DNA of 64,000 bases from Deltaproteobacteria bacterium (GCA_016180845.1 JACPAK010000007.1:35067-99066); one strand, 5' to 3'. Numbered from the stretch's first letter, positions 26,718 to 35,622 are shown. The notes: a model not told the origin generated them from the sequence alone. Made by a program: numbers and translations.

Positions 26718-27136
26718 TGGTAAATCTCGGTTCCCAACTTGCCGCCTTGAATGCCATCCTGAACGGCTCAGCCGCACTTCTCCTTTTATCAGGGCTGATT
26801 GCCATTAAAATGAAGAAGGTAAGAATCCACCGAGCCTTGATGGCCAGCGCCTTTTCCGTCTCGATTGTCTTCTTGATCTCTTACCTCACGCGATTTTATC
26901 TGACAGGGGTCCACCGGTTTGAGGGTGACCCACTGGTTCGCAAACTTTATTTAGGGATCCTGATTTCCCACACCTCCCTTGCGGCAATAACCCCATTCCT
27001 TGCGATCCGAACCTTGTATCTCGCCTGGAAAAAACGATTCGATGCCCACAGAAAAATCGCCCGGATCACCTGGCCGATCTGGATGTATGTGTCAGTGACC
27101 GGAGTGGTGGTGTACTGGATGTTGTATCGGCTTTAA
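26714..27136 (+). CDS. DUF420 membrane protein, likely oxidase assembly factor
   Basis: A 140-residue protein with four membrane helices and conserved histidines in IHRALMASAF, GILISHTSLAA and DAHRKIARITWP. This pattern is DUF420, the YozB/CtaM family; CtaM is needed for haem A-containing oxidase maturation in Firmicutes. The start overlaps the sco stop (ATGATGG), so the two are coupled. It ends in a 4-bp convergent overlap with the reductase gene. Confidence 0.85.
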   Translation: MMVNLGSQLAALNAILNGSAALLLLSGLIAIKMKKVRIHRALMASAFSVSIVFLISYLTRFYLTGVHRFEGDPLVRKLYLGILISHTSLAAITPFLAIRTLYLAWKKRFDAHRKIARITWPIWMYVSVTGVVVYWMLYRL

Positions 27137-29295
27137 ATGGCCAGTGTATCCGGCTGGGGGCCTTTTGGTTTTCGGGGTGAAGTAGCTGTGACTTCCGGCT
27201 CTTTTTCGTGGCAGCTCTTTAAAAATTCTTTGGCGAGGGCAAACCATTCCTCGGCGACCTTCTCATCAACACTCTTTTCCCGAAGCGATTGGACCTTTTT
27301 GTGAAACCCTTTGTACTGAGGAAGAAGGTCAGTCCGGCCAAACTGGTTCTCAAACTCATGAGTCGTCTCGATATCATTAAAGGTGGAAACCAACTTCAGA
27401 TAGAGAAGACCATTTGCCGCCTTCACGATCGCCTCGTATGCCTTGTGGGCGACCGACTCATACTGCCGATGTTCGCGATGGGCCTTGGCCATTTCCAATA
27501 GGGGATCTCCATCAGCCACCTTGGGAGGGATATCCTCCTTCATCTGGCCAGCACACTCACCAATGACCCCTTTTTGAAGCGCAAATTCTTTCTGATCCTC
27601 CCAATCAACATAAAAGTCAGGTTTTTCTGTATACGAAAGAATCTTTAAAAGCGGATCCAGGAGTTGAATCACCTTCTCTTTTCCCATCCGCTTATAAAAT
27701 TCGTTGAATGACTCCCTCCCCTTTTGATTTTCGGCAAAATAACGAACCAAAGAGATGACCGCATCGGGGACGTTTTTTGAGGGAATCTGACAGATCGGTG
27801 TCGCAATCACCGTCTCACGTCCAAAATTTCCACCAAGCATGAGTTGGAAGGCAGGCACCGTATGTCCATTGACAGGGATCGCCCCACCATAAAATCCGAT
27901 ATTGGCAATGTGGTGCTGCCCACAGGAGTTTGGACAGCCGCTGATCTTGATCCGGAGATCGCGTGCAAGGGAGGTGATCTTCCCATCTTCCTGATAGAGC
28001 CGACTCTCAATCACACGGGCCAGTCCCATCGAAGAGGCGATCCCGAGCCGACAGGTATCGGTTCCGGGACACGCGGTCACGTCGTAAATTGTCTGGGCAT
28101 CTTTTTTCACCATCCCGATCGCCGCAAGTTCCTCATAGAGCGCAGGCAAATCCTGATCTCGAATCCAACGTATGAGCAGGTTTTGATGAACAATCGTTCG
28201 GACCTTTCCTCCGGCATAACGACGCAAGATATCGGCAAGCGACCGCATCTGCGCAGGATTCATATCACCCGTCGTCAATCGGATCTCGACCATTGAATAA
28301 CCAGCCTGTTTTTGAGGAGTGATATTCGTTTTTTTCCATTCCAGAAAATCTCCCCCGCCCGCTTCGCTGGGCACCCCCCTCTTTGACAAAGAGGGGGGTT
28401 GGGGGGGGGATTCTTCCCAATCAGAAAGCCTTTTTAGGTAATCATTTGCCTCCTGCGGCAACTCAACCTCCTTCATCTCTTCCTTCACTAACTGGCAAAA
28501 TTTCTCGAACCCAAACTTCTCGATCAAAAATTTCATCCTCGCCTTCGCCCGGATCTTCCTCTCTCCATAACGATCGAAGACCCGGAGGATCGATTCGGCA
28601 AACCGAAGCAGATCCTCGACCGGCATAAAATCATAAAACTTTTTGGAGACAACAGGGTAAGATCCAAGTCCCCCACCGACATAAACCTCAAAACCACGAC
28701 GATTTCCTCTCATCGTCGCAATGAGCCCGATGTCGTGGATCAGCGGGAGGGCGGTCATGACCCCTCCCCCATCGAATGCCACCTTGAATTTCCTGGGGAG
28801 GTTCTGGTTAATCGGATTTCGGAGCAGATGATAGGCGAGGGCATGCGCATACGGGGTGACATCAAATGCCTCTTTTGGATCAACACCGGCACTCGGGGAA
28901 GCGGTTACATTCCTCACGGTATTTCCACACGCCTCGCGCGTCGTGAGTCCCACAGATGCGAGCCTTCGCATCATGTCGATTGTATTCTCCAACTTCACAT
29001 AATGGATCTGGATATCCTGACGTGTCGTGAGGTGGGCATTGTTATGGGCAATCGTTTCGGCAAGATCGGCAATGCACTCCAATTGGTCGGCATTGAGTCG
29101 TCCCAGAGGGATCTTGATCCGGACCATCTGGACCCCCTCTTGCCTCTGACCGTAGATCCCGTGCTGGAGTCGAAAACGTTGAAAACTATCCGGGCCGATC
29201 TCCCCTGCCCGAAATTTTTTGACTGTTTCTTCGTAATGATCGATTTCGTCACGAATCTCATCGGTAATTAGAAATTTCTTGTCGATGGTCCCCAT
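27133..29295 (-). CDS. Siroheme nitrite/sulfite reductase
   Basis: About 720 residues from ATG 29295 (MGTIDKKF); a TTG at 29319 is an alternative. Two ferredoxin-like/haemoprotein repeats are seen. The siroheme-4Fe4S ligands are CPGTDTC (CPGTDTCRLG) and GCPNSCGQHH, and GNTVRNVTASPSAG is typical of the family. The enzyme reduces nitrite to ammonia or sulfite to sulfide with six electrons in the cytoplasm. The C-terminal 130 residues are an unusual extension. A Pro/Gly-rich insertion near residues 295-320 comes from a palindromic repeat (28374-28398). Siroheme synthase is at 46344. Nitrite versus sulfite cannot be decided. Confidence 0.87.
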   Translation of the reverse strand: MGTIDKKFLITDEIRDEIDHYEETVKKFRAGEIGPDSFQRFRLQHGIYGQRQEGVQMVRIKIPLGRLNADQLECIADLAETIAHNNAHLTTRQDIQIHYVKLENTIDMMRRLASVGLTTREACGNTVRNVTASPSAGVDPKEAFDVTPYAHALAYHLLRNPINQNLPRKFKVAFDGGGVMTALPLIHDIGLIATMRGNRRGFEVYVGGGLGSYPVVSKKFYDFMPVEDLLRFAESILRVFDRYGERKIRAKARMKFLIEKFGFEKFCQLVKEEMKEVELPQEANDYLKRLSDWEESPPQPPSLSKRGVPSEAGGGDFLEWKKTNITPQKQAGYSMVEIRLTTGDMNPAQMRSLADILRRYAGGKVRTIVHQNLLIRWIRDQDLPALYEELAAIGMVKKDAQTIYDVTACPGTDTCRLGIASSMGLARVIESRLYQEDGKITSLARDLRIKISGCPNSCGQHHIANIGFYGGAIPVNGHTVPAFQLMLGGNFGRETVIATPICQIPSKNVPDAVISLVRYFAENQKGRESFNEFYKRMGKEKVIQLLDPLLKILSYTEKPDFYVDWEDQKEFALQKGVIGECAGQMKEDIPPKVADGDPLLEMAKAHREHRQYESVAHKAYEAIVKAANGLLYLKLVSTFNDIETTHEFENQFGRTDLLPQYKGFHKKVQSLREKSVDEKVAEEWFALAKEFLKSCHEKEPEVTATSPRKPKGPQPDTLAI
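28374..28398. repeat. In-frame palindromic repeat inside the reductase gene
   Basis: CCCCCCTCTTTG (28374-28385) and CAAAGAGGGGGG (28387-28398) form a perfect 12-bp hairpin with a one-base centre, within a wider C-rich/G-rich stretch (about 28350-28412). On the coding strand it yields SPPQPPSLSKRG and following Gly residues, a peptide typical of dispersed palindromic elements. It interrupts no conserved motif, so the enzyme should tolerate it. Confidence 0.7.
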
Positions 29296-29392
29296 AGGGG
29301 GTGAATGGTAGGTCAACAAGAAATCACCGTCAAGCGAAGGAAATTTCTATTGTGCAGTCAAATAATGATCGAGTATGAGCAGAAGAATTGAT

Positions 29393-29466
29393 CGGGACGT
29401 AGCGCAGCCTGGTAGCGCACACGCTTGGGGTGCGTGTGGTCGCGGGTTCAAATCCCGCCGTCCCGA
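29393..29466 (+). tRNA. tRNA-Pro(GGG)
   Basis: A full cloverleaf: acceptor CGGGACG pairs with CGTCCCG (29459-29465), with discriminator A. The D-loop has AGCCTGGTA, the anticodon stem CACGC/GCGTG encloses TTGGGGT with anticodon GGG at 29427-29429, and the T-arm is GCGGG-TTCAAAT-CCCGC. CCA is not encoded. It lies between the reductase and the thrombospondin-repeat gene. Confidence 0.95.
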
Positions 29467-29468
29467 CA

Positions 29469-32135
29469 TTAATTTCTGATTAAAGTACAGGCGGTGTTCC
29501 CAACCGCTCGAGGTCCGAGAGGACCCGGGCTCCGACTCGTTTCACTTTCATTGGAGGGTTGAACAGGAGCAGGTAGTGACGTCGGACCCAGATCGGCTGG
29601 TCTGGCATCGGTTACAGAAATACCGGTGGTCGCCGTTGGCTGGACCCTGCCGGCAGAGGGATTCCGGTCATCCGAATCACAAACCGCACCGACGGTATCC
29701 ATATCGACATCGAGCTGGTCCCTATTAGCCATTAACGGGCAGTTGTCGTTCGCATCCGCAATATCATCATTATCATCATCGGTGTCACAGGTATCCCCTT
29801 CTCTGTCGTTGTCCTGATTCTCCTGAGACAAGTTCGGCATCGTCGGGCAATTATCCCGATCATCCGCTACCGTATCGCTATCACGATCCCCGTCACAGAG
29901 ATCACCGATACCATCTTTGTCGAGATCCTCTTGAACCTGATTGGCGGCAAAGGGACAGTTATCATTAGGATCCAAAATCCTGTCATTGTCATCATCAGGG
30001 TCGCAGAGATCCCCTCCATCGGCAGCGCCATCCATGTTGACTTGATCACGGTTTGCGACACGTGGACAGTTATCCGGTTCATCAAGAACCGTATCGTTGT
30101 CATCATCGGTATCACAGGCATCGCCACCATCGGAATCACGATCCGTATTCAGCTGGTTATCATTCGACAACAGTCGACAGTTGTCAGTGAGATTGGGAAC
30201 CCCATCACCATCCATATCGTCATCACACTCATCTCCTGCACCATCTCCATCGGCATCGAGTTGTTCGGCGTTCCGAATCAGAGGACAATTATCGACCCGA
30301 ATCTCTTCAACCATATCCCCATCGACATCACCATCGCAGGGATCCCCCTGTCCGTCACCATCGGTGTCCGTTTGGTCTGCAGATAATTCGAACGAGATAG
30401 GGCAATTGTCGGACTTGTCAGAAATAGTATCATCATCGTCATCATCATCACAGGCATTCCCTAATCCGTCACCATCCGTATCGGTTTGGAGAGGATCAAA
30501 ATTTAGTGGACAGAGATCCGGACGATTATCAGGAACCGTGTCATTATCATCATCACTGTCGCAGGCATTACCACTCCCATCTGTATCGGTATCCAACTGA
30601 TCTTCATTCGCGGCGAACGGACAATTATCCTGACCTCCGGTCTTACTCAGGCTACAACCAAAAATCTCCTCTGTCCGACTGCAGATCCCGTCGTTGTCGT
30701 CGTCTGGGTCGCAAAGATCCCCTTGACTATCGTCATCAAGATTCGACTGGTCGGCATTGGCAGCGTCGGGACAATTATCCATACCATCCAGATCACCATC
30801 ATTATCGCGATCATCGGCCAGGAAACGAGCGACGAGGAAATCGGAATCACTTGTCTGAGTATTGAGACGCGATCCTGCCAGCACAATCTTATGATCCGGC
30901 CCAATCCCAAGAACCGGACTATCATTAGTAACAATAGAGGTCTCAAGAACCATCCCACTCCCGGAAGTGGGTCTGCCAAAGGATGAATGAAACGAACCGT
31001 TTTCGTTGAAGACAGCGAATGAAGGATTAATGTCTCTTGATCGACCACTGACAACAACGGAATGATCGGCGCGAATTTTGATATCTGAAGCGTAGATAAA
31101 TTGTGACAGAAAAACAGGCATTCCACTGTTAAATGACGGATCTGGCTCCAGTGTCATATTCAGGGAAAAACGGGCAATCACCGCTTCACCCTCTGGGGAA
31201 GTTGCGGTCGTACTCCTTCCACTCACAACCAGATTTCCATTCCTGTCCAGAACCATCGCGAGGATCCGGTCATAATTTCCGGAGCCGGTGTCCGATGTCG
31301 CTCGACCTGTACCAGCTTGAAAATCTGAGCAGGGCAAACCATCAGCCCCTTGGAAACAAGCAACGGCAAAATCATCGTCCGTCGTTGATGAACCTCCACT
31401 CCAATGAGTCACACTGGCCAATCCGCCCAGATAAATCTTGCCATTCGCCGTAAGAGCCATCGCGAATGTCTGATCGGTTGATCCAAAATTCGCGAAGGCA
31501 ACGCCATCCCCACTAAAACCAGGATCGGGTGAACCTGCGCTTAATTCAGGCGTACCTTCAGAGAGGTAACGCGCTACACAGAAATCACCATTACAGGTTC
31601 CCGCCGCGAGGATCTTTCCTGAGTTGTCAACGGTACAGGCATTAAAGGTATCAACACCCGATGTGGGGTTTGCTGTCACACAACCATTTGAACCAAAGGT
31701 CGTATCAAGACTCCAGGAACCAGGAAGGTTAAAACGACAGATCTTCCCACCTAAGGAAGAGGAGCCACAGGCAATGAGCTTCCCATCACTCTGATAAGCA
31801 AGCCCCCTTAAGGTATCTCCCGTCGAGTCGGGCAACAGATGCGTTGTCACGAAGCTGGGATCGCCATTCCGATTCACACTGTAGAATGCCCAGCGGCGGA
31901 GACTACTCCTGATCATTTCCCCACCAACGATATAACCATTCAAATCACCGTTCGAGGCAAGGTCGAGGATCATCGCCCTCGCTGCATCTGACGTACTACC
32001 GGCATCGGCGGTCCAAATCCCATCGGTATCAAAACTCGCATCACGATCCCCCGGCACTGGAGGGGCGGCATAAGAGGCTTCTGGAATCATCAGGGTGGCA
32101 AGGAGGAAAAAAACAAGAACCCTATTTGTCTTCAT
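29469..32135 (-). CDS. Secreted delta-60 and thrombospondin type 3 repeat protein
   Basis: About 888 residues. The ATG at 32135 is preferred because AAGGGG is well spaced from it; a GTG two codons upstream is too close. The signal peptide is MKTNRVLVFFLLATLMIPEASYA. Residues 25-440 hold delta-60-type repeats (DGKLIACGSSS, NGKIYLGGL, DHKIVLAGS) that form a beta-propeller-like fold. About residues 445-825 hold ten thrombospondin-3 calcium repeats with cores such as DNCPFAANEDQLDTDTDG. A short Pro/Ser-rich tail ends in a Cys. It should be a rigid, calcium-loaded surface or secreted protein. Expression is linked to the sigma-54 promoter at 32151. Confidence 0.85.
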   Translation of the reverse strand: MKTNRVLVFFLLATLMIPEASYAAPPVPGDRDASFDTDGIWTADAGSTSDAARAMILDLASNGDLNGYIVGGEMIRSSLRRWAFYSVNRNGDPSFVTTHLLPDSTGDTLRGLAYQSDGKLIACGSSSLGGKICRFNLPGSWSLDTTFGSNGCVTANPTSGVDTFNACTVDNSGKILAAGTCNGDFCVARYLSEGTPELSAGSPDPGFSGDGVAFANFGSTDQTFAMALTANGKIYLGGLASVTHWSGGSSTTDDDFAVACFQGADGLPCSDFQAGTGRATSDTGSGNYDRILAMVLDRNGNLVVSGRSTTATSPEGEAVIARFSLNMTLEPDPSFNSGMPVFLSQFIYASDIKIRADHSVVVSGRSRDINPSFAVFNENGSFHSSFGRPTSGSGMVLETSIVTNDSPVLGIGPDHKIVLAGSRLNTQTSDSDFLVARFLADDRDNDGDLDGMDNCPDAANADQSNLDDDSQGDLCDPDDDNDGICSRTEEIFGCSLSKTGGQDNCPFAANEDQLDTDTDGSGNACDSDDDNDTVPDNRPDLCPLNFDPLQTDTDGDGLGNACDDDDDDDTISDKSDNCPISFELSADQTDTDGDGQGDPCDGDVDGDMVEEIRVDNCPLIRNAEQLDADGDGAGDECDDDMDGDGVPNLTDNCRLLSNDNQLNTDRDSDGGDACDTDDDNDTVLDEPDNCPRVANRDQVNMDGAADGGDLCDPDDDNDRILDPNDNCPFAANQVQEDLDKDGIGDLCDGDRDSDTVADDRDNCPTMPNLSQENQDNDREGDTCDTDDDNDDIADANDNCPLMANRDQLDVDMDTVGAVCDSDDRNPSAGRVQPTATTGISVTDARPADLGPTSLPAPVQPSNESETSRSPGPLGPRAVGNTACTLIRN

Positions 32136-32150
32136 GCTCACCCCTTAAGT

Positions 32151-32165
32151 GCATTTCTCATGCCA
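32151..32165 (-). promoter_or_regulatory. Sigma-54 promoter of the thrombospondin-repeat gene
   Basis: On the minus strand the sequence is CTGGCATGAGAAATGCAC. The GG (32163-32164) and GC (32151-32152) are exactly 10 bases apart, as RpoN requires, with TGGCATG and TGCA matching consensus. The start site would fall near 32140, 5 bases before the ATG at 32135, so the leader would be very short, although an AAGGGG ribosome site is present. Confidence 0.65.
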
Positions 32166-32237
32166 GAATCGCCATCGGATTTTTATTGCTAACCATTTGA
32201 TTTATAAAGATATAGTAAATATTCTCGTCGGAAGTTA

Positions 32238-32271
32238 TTATCATTCTGAGAATAAATTCTCAATTTGATAA
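32238..32271. promoter_or_regulatory. Paired inverted repeats, probable enhancer-binding site
   Basis: TTATCA-TTC-TGAGAA (32238-32252) and TTCTCA-ATT-TGATAA (32257-32271) are two 15-bp imperfect palindromes, centres 19 bp apart and about 105-125 bp upstream of the expected start site. This spacing is typical of tandem upstream activator sites for a sigma-54 activator. The same motif recurs at 43826-43857. Confidence 0.6.
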
Positions 32272-32289
32272 CGTTTTCTTGCAGAGGGT

Positions 32290-32607
32290 TTATGCCTTAT
32301 TTAAGGCGGCCTTCAGGACCTGGCTCGGTCGAAAGGTTAAAACCGATCGTGCGGAGATCTCGATCTCCTGCCCTGTCTGTGGATTTCGCCCAATACGCGG
32401 TCGTTTTTGACGGACGACAAAATTGCCAAAACCGGAGATCTTTATCTTTTCACCACGCTGAAGTGTTTCCTTCATGGTATTCAGGACCAATTCCACCACC
32501 TCGGCGGATTCCTTCTTGGAAAAACCAATCTTTGTATAAACACTCTCAATAATCTCCGCCTTGGTCATGGTCGATTCTTGATTCGTTGTCTCATCTAATG
32601 TCTGCAT
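32290..32607 (-). CDS. ihfA: Integration host factor alpha subunit
   Basis: A 105-residue DNA-bending protein. The ATG at 32607 has an ideal AAGGAGGG site, so the unusual N-terminal extension MQTLDETTNQEST before TKAEIIESVY is likely real. The core GEKIKISGFGNFVVRQKRPR and GRNPQTGQEIEISARSVLTFRPSQ matches the IHF/HU fold, and the GRNP loop inserts into the minor groove. It overlaps the end of pheT by 17 bp; pheT-ihfA linkage is the typical proteobacterial order. IHF commonly bends DNA at sigma-54 promoters, relevant to those seen here. Confidence 0.93.
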   Translation of the reverse strand: MQTLDETTNQESTMTKAEIIESVYTKIGFSKKESAEVVELVLNTMKETLQRGEKIKISGFGNFVVRQKRPRIGRNPQTGQEIEISARSVLTFRPSQVLKAALNKA

Positions 32608-34612
32608 GGAATTCCCTCCTTAAAGATTCTATGATTCTTTGCCACGCCTTCTGAATCTCCTCTTCTATCAAGGTCTTATCTTGCCCCAAGAAGAGGGAAA
32701 AGGCGAGACTTTTTTTGCCCTTCGGAATCTGCTCCCCTTCATAAAGATCAAACAAGAGGACCTTCTTGACCAGGTTTTCAGACTGACTTTCCAGAAATTG
32801 TTTGATTTGACCTGATGGAATAGTCCCATCAACCAGCAAGGCAAGATCCCTCTGAACCTGAGGGACCTTAGAAAAGGATTGGAAATGGACCTCCGACATC
32901 AGCCCCTCCACCAAACGATCCCATAACACCTCAAAAAGAAAGAGGGGTGACTTCAGATTAAAATGCTCAAGCACCTTGGGATGCACTTCACCCAAAAAAC
33001 CGATCTTTTCCCCATTTCTGGAGACAGAAGCGGACCCTCCAGGAAGAAGCGATGAAAATTCGTCTCTCTGAAATTCAAGCCGAACCCCCAGATGATTGCC
33101 AAGCGATTCCAGAAAACCCTTGATGTCAAAAAAATCAGACCGGCGCTGTTCATACCACGCAGGTGTCCGTTCTGAACTGATCACGGCAGCCAACGATCGC
33201 CTCTCTTCCTTCCCCCCTTCTTTCCGACGATAGATGGTCCGAAGCTCGAACCCTCGAAACCCTGAGAGTTTATGCTGCTCATGATAGGCAGCTGTTTTTA
33301 AGAGCGAGGGGATCAAACTGGGTCGAAGCAGCGAATCTTCATAACCCAACGGATTCGCCAAAGGAACCGCCAGACCAAGAAGTGGAGGATCATATTCCAA
33401 ATCCCGTGGCGAGACAAAAGAGAGATGGACGCATTCAAAGAATCCCTGATCGGCCATCCAGAGACGCGCCCTCTCCGTCAAATCACGATGAAATGAAAAA
33501 ACGGGCGGTTCATTCAGAGGAGAAAGCGTCAGCGGGACCTTATCGTACCCCTCGAGACGCACAACCTCCTCTATCAAGTCGATCTCTTCCTGAACATCTC
33601 CCCGATAGGAAGGAACGAGCCATTGATTTTTTCCCTTTGGAATGAATCCAAGTCGACGAATCCTGGAACGAATCAGAGAGGGGGACCTCTGATCTCCAAG
33701 AAGGCGGGAAACAGACTCCGGCCTGAAAGAAATCTTTTTGGGGCGGAACTTTTCAACTTTTCTATCAACACAATCTGCACTCGACTCGCCGGAAGCGATC
33801 TGCCGAAAAAGATCGGTGGCCCTGTCCAGTGCCAAAGAAACAGCCTCGGGATCAACCCGTCGTTCAAACCGATAGGAAGATTCCGTCTGTATGCCAAGAC
33901 GTCGTGCTGTCTTTCGAATGGTCGCGGGATGAAAAAAGGCGCTCTCCAGAGCGACATCGCTTGTCGAGGAGGAGACCTCGGAATAGGCCCCTCCCATAAT
34001 TCCAGCAAGGGCGATCGGTCCTTTTGGGTCGGCGATCAAAAGATCACTCGATTCCAATTTGTATTTTTTGCCATCGAGCGCCTCAAACTCCTCGTCCGGC
34101 GTCGCATAACGAATGATGATTTTGGAACCAATTTTCTGTAGATCAAAGGCATGCAGGGGTTGTCCTAGTTCCAGCAGGACGTAATTCGTGACATCGACAA
34201 CATTATTAATCGATCGGAGGCCAGACTGGACCAGACGACGACGCATCCATTCAGGGGAAGGGGCTACTTTCAAATTCCGGATCACGCGAACCATGTATCG
34301 CAGACAACCCTTTTTTGCGCGAAGATCCAGATCGAGCACGCCTTTTGTTCTGACCAATGACGTCTCTCTCCTCTGCTTGAGAGAAACTGGAATCCCCTTC
34401 CGTCCCAAAAGTGCAGCGACTTCTCGGGCGATCCCGCGGATCGAGAGGCAATCGCCACGATTTGGCATCACAGCAACATCCAAAACCTGATCCCCCTCAC
34501 TCTCGGAAATCCCCTCCACCTCAAAACCGGCAAGGGTCAACTTTTCAGCCAACTTTTCGGCAGGAAGCGAAAAAGAAACGAACTCTTTAAGCCACGAAAT
34601 GGGAACCTTCAT
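32591..34612 (-). CDS. pheT: Phenylalanyl-tRNA synthetase beta subunit, without EMAP domain
   Basis: A 673-residue subunit, over 100 residues shorter than usual. The N-terminus (MKVPISWLKEFVSFSLP to LAGFEVEGI) goes directly into DVAVMPNRGDCLSIRGIAREVAA with only a short linker. The OB-fold tRNA-binding (EMAPII-like) domain, normally around residues 40-150, is missing. The B3/4 editing domain (NYVLLELGQPLHAFD), B5 (SRLLGDQR) and the C-terminal ferredoxin-fold anticodon-binding domain (FSKVPQVQRDLALLVDG) are present. It should still charge tRNA-Phe with PheS. Its start overlaps the pheS stop (ATGA). Confidence 0.92.
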   Translation of the reverse strand: MKVPISWLKEFVSFSLPAEKLAEKLTLAGFEVEGISESEGDQVLDVAVMPNRGDCLSIRGIAREVAALLGRKGIPVSLKQRRETSLVRTKGVLDLDLRAKKGCLRYMVRVIRNLKVAPSPEWMRRRLVQSGLRSINNVVDVTNYVLLELGQPLHAFDLQKIGSKIIIRYATPDEEFEALDGKKYKLESSDLLIADPKGPIALAGIMGGAYSEVSSSTSDVALESAFFHPATIRKTARRLGIQTESSYRFERRVDPEAVSLALDRATDLFRQIASGESSADCVDRKVEKFRPKKISFRPESVSRLLGDQRSPSLIRSRIRRLGFIPKGKNQWLVPSYRGDVQEEIDLIEEVVRLEGYDKVPLTLSPLNEPPVFSFHRDLTERARLWMADQGFFECVHLSFVSPRDLEYDPPLLGLAVPLANPLGYEDSLLRPSLIPSLLKTAAYHEQHKLSGFRGFELRTIYRRKEGGKEERRSLAAVISSERTPAWYEQRRSDFFDIKGFLESLGNHLGVRLEFQRDEFSSLLPGGSASVSRNGEKIGFLGEVHPKVLEHFNLKSPLFLFEVLWDRLVEGLMSEVHFQSFSKVPQVQRDLALLVDGTIPSGQIKQFLESQSENLVKKVLLFDLYEGEQIPKGKKSLAFSLFLGQDKTLIEEEIQKAWQRIIESLRREFHADIR

Positions 34613-35616
34613 CGAAATTGCTCCAAAAATCGAAGATCATTTTCGTAAAACATCCGGATATCCGGAATCCTAAGCTTCAGCATCGCCAATCGCTCAATAC
34701 CGAGACCAAAGGCAAAGCCGGTCACTTTTTTGGGATCATAGCAAACCTTTCGAAAGACATTCGGATGGACCATCCCGCAACCAAGCACCTCAAGCCAACC
34801 TTTTCCCTCCCACCAGACATCGACCTCGGCAGAGGGCTCCGTGAACGGAAAGTAGCTGGGGCGGAATCGTATCCGGTTTTTTTTCTGGAAAAACCGATCC
34901 AGAAAATAGCTCAGGGTCCCCTTCAGGTCCGAAAATCGGATCCCCTCTCCCACCACAAGCCCCTCCACCTGATGAAACATCGGTGAATGGGAGATATCGG
35001 AGTCGCGTCGATAGACGACACCTGGCGCGATCATCCGTATCGGTGGCTTCTGTTTTTCCATGACATGGATTTGAACGGGAGAGGTGTGGGTACGAAGAAG
35101 TAGGGGCGATCCCGCGCGCGGGGTCGCCCCTACATTATCTATATAAAATGTATCCTGCATATCTCGGGCGGGGTGATCGGGAGGGATATTCAACGCCTCA
35201 AAGTTATAATAATCAGTTTCGATCTCAGGCCCCTCATGGACAGAAAAGCCCATGGAGACAAATATTTTTTCTACCTCCCGAAGTGTCATCGAAATGGGAT
35301 GCAGAGAACCAGCCGGTGTGGTTCGGCCCGGAAGGGTGACATCAATCATCCTTTCACGAATCTTTTTCTCCTGGGCCTCTTGTTTTAACGATTCAAGCCT
35401 TTCGCGGCAGGCATTTTCGATCAAATCTTTCAGCTTGTTTGCGGCTGACCCGACCACCGGACGCTCTTCGGGTGGAAGGGTCCTCAGATCTTGAAGAACT
35501 TGGGAGAGATGTCCCTTCTTGCCAAGGAATTGTGATTTAACATCCAGCAACTCCTGAAGAGAATGGACGTTTTGAATCTCATGAGCAAAGCGTTCTTCGA
35601 CTGTCTTGAGGTCCAT
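34609..35616 (-). CDS. pheS: Phenylalanyl-tRNA synthetase alpha subunit
   Basis: A 335-residue class II synthetase subunit with an N-terminal coiled coil (about 1-85), motif 1 near HPISMTLREVEKIFVSMGF, LLRTHTSPVQIH, and a C-terminal GCGMVHPNVFRK and FAFGLGIERLAML (motif 3). It attaches Phe to tRNA-Phe with PheT. Between the conserved DMQDTFYID and LLLRTHTSP a non-conserved segment NVGATPRAGSP is encoded by a perfect palindromic repeat (35100-35133), so the gene has absorbed an insertion. Translationally coupled to pheT; downstream of rplT in the classic cluster. Confidence 0.95.
   Translation of the reverse strand: MDLKTVEERFAHEIQNVHSLQELLDVKSQFLGKKGHLSQVLQDLRTLPPEERPVVGSAANKLKDLIENACRERLESLKQEAQEKKIRERMIDVTLPGRTTPAGSLHPISMTLREVEKIFVSMGFSVHEGPEIETDYYNFEALNIPPDHPARDMQDTFYIDNVGATPRAGSPLLLRTHTSPVQIHVMEKQKPPIRMIAPGVVYRRDSDISHSPMFHQVEGLVVGEGIRFSDLKGTLSYFLDRFFQKKNRIRFRPSYFPFTEPSAEVDVWWEGKGWLEVLGCGMVHPNVFRKVCYDPKKVTGFAFGLGIERLAMLKLRIPDIRMFYENDLRFLEQFR
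35100..35133. repeat. 34-bp palindromic repeat inserted in frame in pheS
   Basis: The arms GTAGGGGCGA (35100-35109) and TCGCCCCTAC (35124-35133) are exact complements. The centre CCCGCG/CGCGGG continues the symmetry with a single mismatched pair. Such palindromes with GGGGCGA arms are a familiar type of dispersed intergenic repeat; finding one inside pheS is unusual. The inserted peptide falls between two conserved blocks. Confidence 0.75.
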
Positions 35617-35622
35617 GGGATC

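Noticed and set aside
29800..30800. Regularly spaced repeats suggesting a CRISPR array
   Set aside because: They are degenerate coding repeats of thrombospondin-3 units, not identical repeats with unique spacers.
29626..31453. Long open frames on the plus strand opposite the thrombospondin-repeat gene
   Set aside because: They mirror the Asp/Asn-rich repeat codons and have Ser/Ile-rich, low-complexity content without ribosome sites.
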